Assembly: GCA_003152795.1 (NCBI GenBank)
Contig: PMBA01000451.1
Coordinates: 1-6,726, forward strand
Direction of reading: 5' to 3'
From: Acidobacteriaceae bacterium
GTDB taxonomy: Bacteria; Acidobacteriota; Terriglobia; Terriglobales; Acidobacteriaceae
Length of the DNA: 6,726 nucleotides
Shown here: positions 1 through 6,353 of the stretch, piece by piece
Layout: each line of letters opens with the position of its first letter
How positions within the stretch are numbered: position 1 is the first letter of the stretch
Notes under the pieces: model-generated
Told to the model about the DNA's origin: nothing
Seen by the model: only the letters and a program-made list of their open reading frames with translations
Databases searched by the model: none
Position numbers and translations under genes: made by a program

Positions 1-92
1 AACCCACTTGACTCCGACCGGCCTTCTCATGGAAGGCGATTACACTCATCGACCTTATTTGCGGCAGCCGATTTGCCCGGGCTTTGTCTGCG

Positions 93-653
93 TCAATGTG
101 TCCTGCGGCGTAATCGTCGGTTGATTTCGTCTGCGGAGAAGGATTCAGGATCAAAATCACCGAGCCACTCACAGGCTTCCTCGTGATTCGGGTGTTTAGT
201 GTCCTGAAGGGCTGTGAGAAGCTCAGCAAAAACTTCCGAACCGCCGCAGTCTTCGGGTGGACAGGATCGTTTTCCCGCAACGCAAATCTGGTGAAACGAT
301 TCATCTCCGAGCAGAACTTCTTCAAGAAGAAGGTCGTGCTGCCAGCCATCACCGAAATCGTACTCGTACAAGAATCGCGTCCTTGGAGTGCAGACCAAGT
401 CTCCAAGCCTCGTCCGCTTCTCATCAATAATTCCAGCCCCAAGTCCAAATTTGGGATCAGAGTACTTCTGCCTCTTGAAGACGAATTGATGTAAGTGGGA
501 ATTGGTCCACCCCATTATCGTCTGCAAGGTCCGGTGCAGATTGCGAAGCGTAATCTCACGCGGAACTAAAATGCGCCTCCAGACCGACGGGCTTGTGCCG
601 AGCAGGGTCACTTTGATGGCATACACTTCCACGCGGGTTTCGGGCTGTCTCAA
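93..653 (-). CDS. Plasmid pRiA4b ORF-3 family protein
   Basis: This 186-residue protein matches the pRiA4b ORF-3-like family, a small domain often found on plasmids and near transposons and integrases; its biochemical role is not established. Visible family hallmarks are LLGTSPSVWRRI (17-28), MGWTNSHLHQF (47-57), YEYDFGDGWQH (96-106), a CPPEDCGG segment with Cys131 and Cys136 (131-138), and GDFDPESF (165-172). The length suits a single-domain member. The start is TTG at 653, chosen because GGAGG lies 10 bases upstream (complement of 664-668) and the TTG overlaps the stop of the upstream gene as TTGA, pointing to coupled translation. It has no signal peptide or membrane segment, so it is probably cytoplasmic. 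The recombinase remnant a few hundred bases upstream fits a mobile-element setting. Family assignment is confident; function is unknown. Confidence 0.9.
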   Translation of the reverse strand: MRQPETRVEVYAIKVTLLGTSPSVWRRILVPREITLRNLHRTLQTIMGWTNSHLHQFVFKRQKYSDPKFGLGAGIIDEKRTRLGDLVCTPRTRFLYEYDFGDGWQHDLLLEEVLLGDESFHQICVAGKRSCPPEDCGGSEVFAELLTALQDTKHPNHEEACEWLGDFDPESFSADEINRRLRRRTH

Positions 654-1030
654 GCGGCCGTGTCCTCCGCCAAGAATTTAACGAAAGAACGGATCGACTC
701 TAGCTTGTCCTCCCGCAATCCGCCCAACTCTTCCTCGCGGAGTCGTTTTTCGTGCAAAAGTTTCCCGAACACATGCGTCAGTTGCGAGTACCGGTAGTCG
801 TACTTACGATCAATCTCTTTACGGCGTTCGGTCAGGTAATGTTCCAAGTCCCACAGATCCGACGACTGCTGGATCTGGCTGGCCATCTTCTGTGTTTCCT
901 GAATCACTTCGCGGAGTTCTCGCCCCAGGGCAGCGTCGAAGGCTCTGCGGGCGACGATCTTTTCTGACCTCGACCAAATCGGTTCGTTCTGGTAGGGATA
1001 GCGGTCTTGAGTCGCAGATGGGCTGCTCAT
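650..1030 (-). CDS. Small charged helical protein of unknown function
   Basis: This 126-residue protein is not assigned to a named family. From about residue 20 it is almost entirely charged and helix-forming, with no glycine-rich loops, signal peptide or membrane segment. Recognisable blocks are YPYQNEPIWSRSEK (11-24), SDLWDLEHYLTERRKEIDRKYDYRYSQL (57-84 region) and GLREDKLESIRSFVKFL (104-120). The pattern suggests a helical bundle or short coiled coil, perhaps for dimerisation or binding a partner. The ATG start at 1030 is well supported: GGAGG sits 8 bases upstream (complement of 1039-1043). Its TGA stop overlaps the TTG start of the pRiA4b ORF-3 gene, so the two are very likely co-translated and may act together. 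The reading frame is clean, which contrasts with the broken recombinase upstream. I recall similar unnamed proteins in soil bacteria but cannot verify this. Confidence 0.8.
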   Translation of the reverse strand: MSSPSATQDRYPYQNEPIWSRSEKIVARRAFDAALGRELREVIQETQKMASQIQQSSDLWDLEHYLTERRKEIDRKYDYRYSQLTHVFGKLLHEKRLREEELGGLREDKLESIRSFVKFLAEDTAA

Positions 1031-1133
1031 GTTCCGATCCTCCGTGGCCGCATTCTATCCCTTGGCGGGACGTCATCGCTACCGACCCTTTCCTCACGCC
1101 AGATTCGGAATGTGCATCTGGCGAAACCAGCGT

Positions 1134-2065
1134 ATTCAGGCGAAAACGATCGTTCACGGGGTGTCCCAGATTCTGCTTGCAACCGAGATAGCGTTCCGTA
1201 GTCTGTCCTGATGCATGCCCCAGCAAGAACTGAGTCTGCTCCAGCTCACCACCGCTGTCGTGGCACAGCTTCGCGCAGGTCCGCCGCAGGTCGTGCGGTG
1301 CAATGTGCTCCAATCCTGCTCTCTCGCAGCAGCTTCTGACCACGTACCAGACAACATTCTGCGAGAGGCCGCTGCCCCACACCTTCCCCGTCTGGCGACC
1401 GCTCGAAAGATTTTGCCCTCACAAACCCCAGCGGCCCGTGTCCATTGATCGAGAGCGGCTTTCACCCAGTTCGGAATGGGCACCGTGCGAATGTGGCCAC
1501 CTTTGCCAATCAGATCCACCACGGCCCAGTGTCCTTGGCGCATCTGGATGTCGTCCAACTCCAAACCGACCAGTTCCGATCTGCGAAAGCCACAACCGAA
1601 CAGCATGGCCAACATTGCATAATCGCGCTTGCCACGCATTGTGTCTCCCCACGCATGCCTGAGCACTTCCGAACTCTGCTCCACGCTCAACCAATTCCCG
1701 GACCGGAATCCGAGCTGCTTGACTCCCTTGACGCGGCTAATCCCTGCGGCCAACTCGGGACTCAGCAACCCGGCGTCGGCGGCTTCGTGCGCCAAGCGAC
1801 GCACGGCTGCAAGCTGCTGGTTGATGGTGTTGGCGGCCAGATGCCGCGATTCCAGGTACATGCGATAGCGCACGACGACGATGCGATTGAATGCCAGCCG
1901 AGGCTCGGAGCAGTACCAGGCGATGAACTGGTCGATGGCGTACTCGTAGACTCGACGCGAAGCGGGCGAGCCAAGGCTGTTGAGAACTGCCGTTTTACAA
2001 TGATCCAGGTCTGGCAGGCGGAGCACTCGGCGACGATAGTTTGGCTTGATTCTTTGTTGGCCCAT
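1134..2065 (-). pseudogene. Tyrosine recombinase (XerC/XerD-like integrase), frameshifted
   Basis: A phage-integrase family site-specific recombinase read in two frames. Frame one starts at ATG 2065 with GGAGG 8 bases upstream (complement of 2074-2078). It gives an N-terminal core-binding domain (about 24-105) and the first half of the catalytic domain with GFRRSEL (catalytic Arg161) and IGKGGHIRTVP (Lys188). After residue 228, near 1384, one base is missing and the family sequence resumes in the next frame: WGSGLSQNVVW, then PHDLRRT (His and Arg of HxxR, near 1295-1284), LLGHAS (second His, near 1217) and TTERYLG (nucleophile Tyr, near 1190). Rejoined, the protein would be about 311 residues, normal for the family. 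Without the repair, frame one runs on to a false stop at 1154. The second frame has no stop at its expected end near 1134 and stays open to 819, inside the next gene. Most likely an inactive integrase; a sequencing error is the alternative. Confidence 0.9.
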
Positions 2066-2073
2066 GACGACGG

Positions 2074-2078
2074 CCTCC
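2074..2078 (-). promoter_or_regulatory. Ribosome binding site of the recombinase
   Basis: GGAGG on the minus strand, 8 bases before ATG 2065. It fixes the start of the recombinase and shows that the 5' end of this decayed gene is still intact. Confidence 0.7.
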
Positions 2079-2218
2079 AGTGCCGCAGAATTGGAACTAC
2101 GCCTGATCGCCGGGGCGATGCAAGTATGGGCACTGGATAAGAGGCTTAGAGGGGTTTTGAGCGCTATCGCCTGATAGTGTCAACTGACGGGCATCCCGCC
2201 GATAGAATCAAGGCCGCA

Positions 2219-2554
2219 ATGCGCTTTTACACTAAAGACGAATGCGAGGAATGGCTTGGTGGGCTAGGCCGGGTAAAGCCCGACGCGATCCCTGAAATCC
2301 ATAGAGCGCACGTTCACTATCCGACTACGTTAGGCCGCATTTTTTATCTTGCGCATTGGATCGGAAGCTCGTTGATGTACCGCAGTCCGGCGTTGGTATG
2401 GATTACGGAGTGGGGTATCTGGGGAAGCAGCGAGAACTGGCATCTGTATTACAAACTCCGGCAAAGTTACGGTGATCTTCGTCTGCTCCATGAAGCACCC
2501 GGCCATCTGTTTCTCGGCCACGAATCGGAAGACTTAACGAGTATTGCTGGTTAG
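2219..2554 (+). CDS. Aromatic-rich conserved hypothetical protein
   Basis: A 111-residue protein from ATG 2219 and the only complete plus-strand gene in the window. No named family is recognised. It is rich in Trp, Tyr and His, with blocks MRFYTKDECEEWLGG at the N terminus, RIFYLAHWIGSSLMYRSP in the middle, then ITEWGIWGSSENWHLYYKLR, and LHEAPGHLFLGHESEDL near the end. The dense invariant-looking aromatic pattern is what one sees in a conserved domain, not a chance frame. It has no signal peptide and no long hydrophobic helix. The frame can be extended to a GTG at 2177 (125 residues), but neither start has a strong Shine-Dalgarno; 2219 is preferred because the typical-looking domain starts there. 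The protein ends soon after the last motif and may be shortened at its C terminus. It converges on the membrane-protein gene, with 9 bases between stops. Confidence 0.7.
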   Translation: MRFYTKDECEEWLGGLGRVKPDAIPEIHRAHVHYPTTLGRIFYLAHWIGSSLMYRSPALVWITEWGIWGSSENWHLYYKLRQSYGDLRLLHEAPGHLFLGHESEDLTSIAG

Positions 2555-2555
2555 A

Positions 2556-2571
2556 CGAGAAGCTTAGCTCG
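2556..2571. other. Short inverted repeat between convergent stop codons
   Basis: CGAG (2556-2559) and CTCG (2568-2571) face each other around AAGCTTAG, between the plus-strand stop at 2554 and into the end of the minus-strand gene. It has no T-tract, so it is at best a weak bidirectional terminator. Confidence 0.2.
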
Positions 2572-2989
2572 GCAAGATCTCCTTAAGCGCCCACTCAATC
2601 TTATCTACTTCTTCGCGGATCACCCTGATCGATTGTTGGTTTTTCAATGGGTGGGCCAACGTACTGATTCCTTCCACGGCGCCTCGTATTTGATGGTTCC
2701 GAGCCCAAATGAAGTTGAGCCTTGCGCTCCTCTCCTTGCGATTTCTGTAAACGCCGCCGACGAACTTAGTGGCGAGCCAGGCAAATACCAAACCAAACAG
2801 CACCTCAACGGGAATACGATCGGTTGCGCCGTCAAACTCCGAAAACAAGAGTCGATAGACCGCTTCACCCATCCCAAACGATGCAAACAATACAGTTACC
2901 CCGAACAAATATACTTTTAGGCGCTCCGTTGGTTGAAAGCGTATGGAGCTGTCGCTTCCGTCACGTGTCCGCACAGGGTTGATGGTCAT
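2564..2989 (-). CDS. Two-helix membrane protein with H-box-like cytoplasmic tail
   Basis: This 141-residue protein starts at ATG 2989, preceded by a purine run GGGGGAAGG. An upstream in-frame start at 3157 exists but would overlap the neighbouring gene and adds sequence without domain character, so 2989 is preferred. Residues 24-49 and 59-81 are hydrophobic transmembrane helices in a hairpin, followed by the basic YRNRKERSAR, which suggests an N-in, C-in topology. The tail (about 96-141) reads ARNHQIRGAVEGIS and later REEVDKIEWALKEILP. This resembles the H-box helix and second helix of a histidine-kinase DHp dimerisation domain, with His99 in the phospho-acceptor position, but no ATP-binding domain follows. 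The hydrophobic segments are seen directly; the DHp likeness is inference. It could be a docking or dimerising partner for a kinase elsewhere, or simply a membrane protein with a helical tail. Confidence 0.7.
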   Translation of the reverse strand: MTINPVRTRDGSDSSIRFQPTERLKVYLFGVTVLFASFGMGEAVYRLLFSEFDGATDRIPVEVLFGLVFAWLATKFVGGVYRNRKERSARLNFIWARNHQIRGAVEGISTLAHPLKNQQSIRVIREEVDKIEWALKEILPS

Positions 2990-3025
2990 CCTTCCCCCAA
3001 ATGATTTGTCAATGTTCGCGAGGTC

Positions 3026-3089
3026 GCAATCAGCGGTACCAGCGCCAGTCTCGCTGAAATGATAACTTGAAATTGCAATCAGTGGTAGC
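3026..3089. repeat. Pair of imperfect 15-bp direct repeats in intergenic region
   Basis: Two copies, GCAATCAGCGGTACC at 3026-3040 and GCAATCAGTGGTAGC at 3075-3089, agree at 13 of 15 bases and start 49 bases apart. They lie between the LolA-like gene and the membrane-protein gene, upstream of the latter. They may be a pair of regulator sites; chance cannot be excluded. Confidence 0.4.
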
Positions 3090-3116
3090 GTTCTGTTTAG
3101 CCGACTGGCCGCAAAC

Positions 3117-3905
3117 CTAGTGCCCACCCGGAGCCAGATGCGGAACTTCCCCCACATTGGTTTCCGGGAGAGGGTGCGCGCTCAGGATTTCGTAGTTCTG
3201 GTACTCGATGGTCAGCGTGGCGCGACCACCCAGGCGAATCATGGAAACACTCGTATTCTCCTTGGGTAGCCAGAAATCGCCGACCTTCAGATAGGTATGA
3301 CGAATGTCGGTCCGCTTGATCCAGATCGATGGGTTCCCGGCGGGCTGGGCTTCGATTCGGCAAACCGCAAAGTCCTTCGCATTCACCCAGATTCGGCCTC
3401 GGTAGAGAAACTTGGTCGGCACTCTTGGTTCGACCCCCAGAGCATAAGGGCAGAGTTTATTGGCACCGTCGTCGGCGCCTGAAGTGAAATTGTAACTCCG
3501 ATTATCGAGCGCGGTCTGTTTCCAGTTCTCGCCTTCGACCGCTGCACGTTCGGTCTCAAGCAACCGTTTGAAAACGTGATCGATGATCCACTTTTCCCCA
3601 CTTTGCGAAACGACTGTAAATTCTTTGCTGGCCGGTGCCGTGTACCTCATGTCCACAAGCATCTCAGCGTGCAGATGCGTGGGGAAACCTACGTAGTCGA
3701 GGCGATACAAGCGCCGGCCCCGATAGCTCCCCAGCGAATTGGCGCGTTCAGCATTTCTCTTCACCAGTTGGTCCACTACTTGAGGGACCGTGAGCTGCGC
3801 CGGGCCGGGGTCTTGATTCTGTGCAAACTGCCGCCCTGGCGACAGCAGGCCCCCAGCGATGCAGGCGAGGACTAGCAGGCAGTGGCTGCGTGGACCAATC
3901 CACAT
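3117..3905 (-). CDS. Secreted LolA-like outer membrane lipoprotein-sorting family protein
   Basis: A 262-residue exported protein of the LolA-like / outer-membrane lipoprotein-sorting superfamily, whose members carry lipids or lipoproteins in the periplasm on a curved beta-sheet. The N terminus has a signal peptide: Arg6, a hydrophobic stretch at 9-22, and likely cleavage near FAQ-N (28-30). The body starts with the typical helix PQVVDQLVKRNAERA (41-55). It ends in the hallmark block YRGRIWVNAKDFAVCRIEAQPAG (about 168-190), then PSIWIKRTDIR, VGDFWLPKENTSVS and GGRATLTIEYQNYEI, all characteristic of this family. Start ATG 3905 is chosen because it places the signal peptide correctly; its Shine-Dalgarno is weak (GGAG 13 bases upstream). 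An upstream ATG at 4001 would overlap the glycosyltransferase and bury the signal peptide. It lies 79 bases behind the glycosyltransferase, so it is probably in the same transcript. The exact cargo is unknown. Confidence 0.85.
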   Translation of the reverse strand: MWIGPRSHCLLVLACIAGGLLSPGRQFAQNQDPGPAQLTVPQVVDQLVKRNAERANSLGSYRGRRLYRLDYVGFPTHLHAEMLVDMRYTAPASKEFTVVSQSGEKWIIDHVFKRLLETERAAVEGENWKQTALDNRSYNFTSGADDGANKLCPYALGVEPRVPTKFLYRGRIWVNAKDFAVCRIEAQPAGNPSIWIKRTDIRHTYLKVGDFWLPKENTSVSMIRLGGRATLTIEYQNYEILSAHPLPETNVGEVPHLAPGGH

Positions 3906-3984
3906 AGAAGGCAACGGCTCCGGACAGAATTGACAGCCCAATCCAAAGAAACTCTTGGTCCAGCCACGACAAAACCTTCCCGCG

Positions 3985-5205
3985 CTAGACACCTGCGACA
4001 TCAAGAATTTCGTGGCGGACACTATCTGCAGCGTAGAAGCAGCGCTCGTAAGTCCTGTACATACCGTCGAAAATCTGCTCCCACGAGGTCGAAAGAGCAT
4101 GTTCGCGAGCCGCTGAACCCATCCGCGAGAGCAAGCCCGGTCGGGTCAGCAGAAGCTCCGTGAAGGTAACGAAGTCATCGAAAGTATTCGCGATGTATCC
4201 GGTTTTGCCATGTTGCACGGTGTATTTTGGTCCACCAACTGCGGTGACGACGGCGGGAACTCCCGAAGAGAGTGCTTCGAGCACGGCAAGACCGAACGTA
4301 TCGGTTTCCGATGGGAACACGAAAAGATCCATATTGGCGACTGCGCGGGACAAGTTCTTCCCGGTCAGCACCCCCGTGAATTCCGCGTGCTGCATGTTGT
4401 GTCGCAGCCAGGTTGCCTCTGCACCTTGCCCAACCACAACCATTCTGAAATCCCGATGGCCGCGGGCGCGGAGCGCCTCCTCAAGCTGCGCAAGCCAGCG
4501 GACGTTCTTCTCAACCGTGAGTCGTCCCACGTAGCCGATGGTGAAGGGACCGCCCTCGCGGTCCCGAAACTGCGGACTGAAAAGCGCCGCATCTACGCTA
4601 TGGGCCATCAAGAAACAGGGCTTGCCGGTCGCCCGCTCGAGCCCCTCGACCATTTCCTGGTTTGGCGCGAACAGCAGTCGCGGGATCCTGTAAAAACGTG
4701 CTGCTGCGCGAAAGCTCCAGTATTCAACCGCGCCCAGCAATCGGGCGGACGCGGGCTTGGGCAAGAATGACAGCACCGGAGAAATGCGACAACGGGCGTA
4801 CTGATGCAAATTGGTCTGCCAACTAGCGGCCAGCGGAATCCCAAGCTTGTGGGCGATGAGAGCACCGAGCATCCCGAGGTCGCTCGGGCCCGTGATCTGC
4901 ACCACATCAGGATCGAAGTCCCGCGCCAAGCGCATCACTTCGCGATAGTGCCGCCACCAGGCAAGGTCGTATTCGTGAGTCTGGTCGAGCGGGAACGTCA
5001 GTGGACTCCGCCGAAGCTGGACCCTGGTTACCGAACCCGCAGTCACAATCTCGTTGCGGGGACCTGCGTGAATGATCAGGAATGGGAGATCGCGGTTCCG
5101 CGCGAACGCTTCAAAGTGTTGGCTGGTTTTTGCGACGCCGTCTACTTCGTGGTAGGCATCGGGGAAGAAAGCGACTCTCAGATTCCCTCGATCTCGATTT
5201 CTCAC
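3985..5205 (-). CDS. GT4-family glycosyltransferase (alpha-mannosyltransferase-like)
   Basis: A 406-residue GT-B fold, retaining glycosyltransferase of family GT4 (Glycos_transf_1 type), probably moving a sugar from a nucleotide donor to an envelope glycan or lipid. The N-terminal acceptor domain starts at LRVAFFPDAYHEVDGVAKT (9-27), with the usual glycine after the first strand. The C-terminal donor domain starts near 221 with GYVGRLTVEKN (Arg228 and Lys233, donor-phosphate contacts), then VVVGQGAE and PSETDTFGLAVLEALSSGVPAV. In that motif Glu310 is the conserved second acid of EX7E, and the first position is Asp302, as in MgtA/PimB-like enzymes. No membrane segment is seen, so it is cytoplasmic or peripheral. 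The start is GTG 5205, overlapping the PHP gene stop as GTGA, with GAGG 7 bases upstream; the frame stays open to 5352, but that extension lies inside the PHP gene. Sugar and acceptor cannot be told from sequence. Confidence 0.92.
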   Translation of the reverse strand: MRNRDRGNLRVAFFPDAYHEVDGVAKTSQHFEAFARNRDLPFLIIHAGPRNEIVTAGSVTRVQLRRSPLTFPLDQTHEYDLAWWRHYREVMRLARDFDPDVVQITGPSDLGMLGALIAHKLGIPLAASWQTNLHQYARCRISPVLSFLPKPASARLLGAVEYWSFRAAARFYRIPRLLFAPNQEMVEGLERATGKPCFLMAHSVDAALFSPQFRDREGGPFTIGYVGRLTVEKNVRWLAQLEEALRARGHRDFRMVVVGQGAEATWLRHNMQHAEFTGVLTGKNLSRAVANMDLFVFPSETDTFGLAVLEALSSGVPAVVTAVGGPKYTVQHGKTGYIANTFDDFVTFTELLLTRPGLLSRMGSAAREHALSTSWEQIFDGMYRTYERCFYAADSVRHEILDVAGV

Positions 5206-6353
5206 GAGGTTGCCTCGTACGCCCCGTCCGAAGGGAGCTCTAAACTTACCTCGTCTCTGAAAATCTGCCCCAACGCCCGCCGCACGGTAGCGTTTTCCAT
5301 AACGCGCATGACCGAGAAAATCCGTTCTATAAAAGCTGGGGGAGCCTTCCACAGAGCGGAAATCGGTTGTTCCCCACCGGACGGGTCGGGATGGAAGACT
5401 CGATCGTCCCAGCGGCGATAGCCTGGCAAATATCCCGGATAGTCACGAATCACGTCGAGCACGGCCTGGGTGGTGCGGATGCCAAGCGGCTCTGCATACT
5501 GCGGCATAAAAAGCACATGGCTGCGTTGCTCGACCCTGATTTCGTGAACAAACTCAGAGAAGCTCTCGGCTCGCGTCAGGTTCAGGGCGCCGCTGGGCTC
5601 GCATCCATGCCGGTCTCCACCAGAGATGAGCAATCGCCGCCAGTGCGCGGCCAATTCGATGACGCCGTTGTTTTCGCTCCGGCTACGGGTAGCGTTGAGT
5701 TCAAAGGCGTGCAGGAATCTGACGTTACCCTGCAAGAATCGCCGCAGGACTTGCGCGTATCGTTGCCGCCCCATGCCCCTCAGATCCCAGCGGGGATGGT
5801 TAAAGATCAGGAGCACCTCCGGGCACTGGTGCAGCATCGCAAGCAGTTCACTGAGCTGAAGAGTGGACTGGTGGCGTGTGTATGTGTCGAGATCGGCCAC
5901 AATCGCTTGTGCCTGGCTGCTCGGCAGATTGTGGACCCCGAGATGAAATACGGCTCCTTCGAACGGGACGCTCCACTCGAGTGAAAGTGGGATTTGACTG
6001 GTCTCCTCCACCACTCGCAACAAGGTCGGCGCTGAGATGCTGTCATGATCGGTAAGTGAAACCAATGCTGCCCGTGCCAGCACTTTTTCAATCTGATCTC
6101 TTTCCACTTCGAAGGCCAACTTGGGGTTCAAAGGCGGCGTCCAGTAAGCCCGAACCCAGTCAACCGGGACCGTTGATCTGCGGCTCTCGCGTTCCAGCGC
6201 CCAGCGGAGAAGAGGTCTTTCTTGAGTGAACTCCAGAATGAAGCGGAGGCTTTCCTTAGAGTGATTCGTGTGACTGTGCAGTGAAACAACCGATCGGTAC
6301 TCTCTGCCAATGTCTGGCTTGTTCCAAAAAAAGGAAATCTGATTTTCGGCCAA
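5202..6353 (-). CDS. PHP-domain metal-dependent phosphoesterase-like protein
   Basis: A 383-residue protein of the PHP (polymerase and histidinol phosphatase) superfamily, which uses a cluster of metal ions bound by His and Asp to cut phosphoesters. Expected motifs appear in order: LHSHTNHS (His26, His28), SLTDHDSIS (Asp102, His103, Asp104), LEWSVPFEGAVFHLGVH (Glu126, His137, His141), IFNHPRWD (His186), FELNATRS (Glu218) and ISGGDRHG (Asp247, His249). The metal site therefore looks complete. About 60 residues between the first two motifs form an insertion, and a C-terminal extension of about 130 residues after 250 has no recognised domain. The start is TTG 6353, with GAGG 10 bases upstream; no better in-frame start precedes the first motif. 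There is no signal peptide, so it is cytoplasmic. It is first in the cluster and coupled by GTGA to the glycosyltransferase, suggesting it acts on a phosphorylated sugar or glycan intermediate. The substrate is unknown. Confidence 0.9.
   Translation of the reverse strand: MAENQISFFWNKPDIGREYRSVVSLHSHTNHSKESLRFILEFTQERPLLRWALERESRRSTVPVDWVRAYWTPPLNPKLAFEVERDQIEKVLARAALVSLTDHDSISAPTLLRVVEETSQIPLSLEWSVPFEGAVFHLGVHNLPSSQAQAIVADLDTYTRHQSTLQLSELLAMLHQCPEVLLIFNHPRWDLRGMGRQRYAQVLRRFLQGNVRFLHAFELNATRSRSENNGVIELAAHWRRLLISGGDRHGCEPSGALNLTRAESFSEFVHEIRVEQRSHVLFMPQYAEPLGIRTTQAVLDVIRDYPGYLPGYRRWDDRVFHPDPSGGEQPISALWKAPPAFIERIFSVMRVMENATVRRALGQIFRDEVSLELPSDGAYEATS
5204..5218 (-). promoter_or_regulatory. Hairpin enclosing the Shine-Dalgarno and GTG start of the glycosyltransferase
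   Basis: On the minus strand ACGAGG (5218-5213) pairs perfectly with CCTCGT (5209-5204) around a 3-base loop. The GAGG Shine-Dalgarno is in the left arm. The first two bases of the GTG start are in the right arm, with a further G-U pair possible at the third. A ribosome finishing the PHP gene at 5202 would open it, so translation of the glycosyltransferase should depend on the upstream gene. The pairing is seen directly; the regulatory role is inferred. Confidence 0.5.

Noticed and set aside
21..37. Hairpin GCCTTC-tcatg-GAAGGC as terminator of the left gene pair
   Set aside because: Arms are only 6 bp and no T-tract follows on the minus strand; it lies about 55 bases beyond the stop. Nothing else is visible in 1-92.
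1376..1392. Programmed -1 frameshifting in the recombinase
   Set aside because: The shift direction fits, but the sequence G GGA AGG is not a proper X XXY YYZ slippery site, and tyrosine recombinases are not known to use it. The missing downstream stop points to decay.
1445..2140. Long plus-strand open frame of 231 codons opposite the recombinase
   Set aside because: It is the antisense of a clear tyrosine recombinase, has no family-like sequence and no ribosome binding site that stands out.
2164..2177. Inverted repeat CTATC-gcct-GATAG as operator or attachment site
   Set aside because: Arms of 5 bp are common by chance and no second copy was found that would mark an element end.
2990..3157. 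N-terminal extension of the membrane protein to 3157
   Set aside because: The extra 56 residues have no domain character and overlap the LolA-like gene; ATG 2989 has a purine-rich ribosome binding site.
4210..5984. Several plus-strand open frames of 186-205 codons
   Set aside because: They are antisense to the glycosyltransferase and PHP genes, whose motifs are unmistakable; the antisense translations lack domain character.
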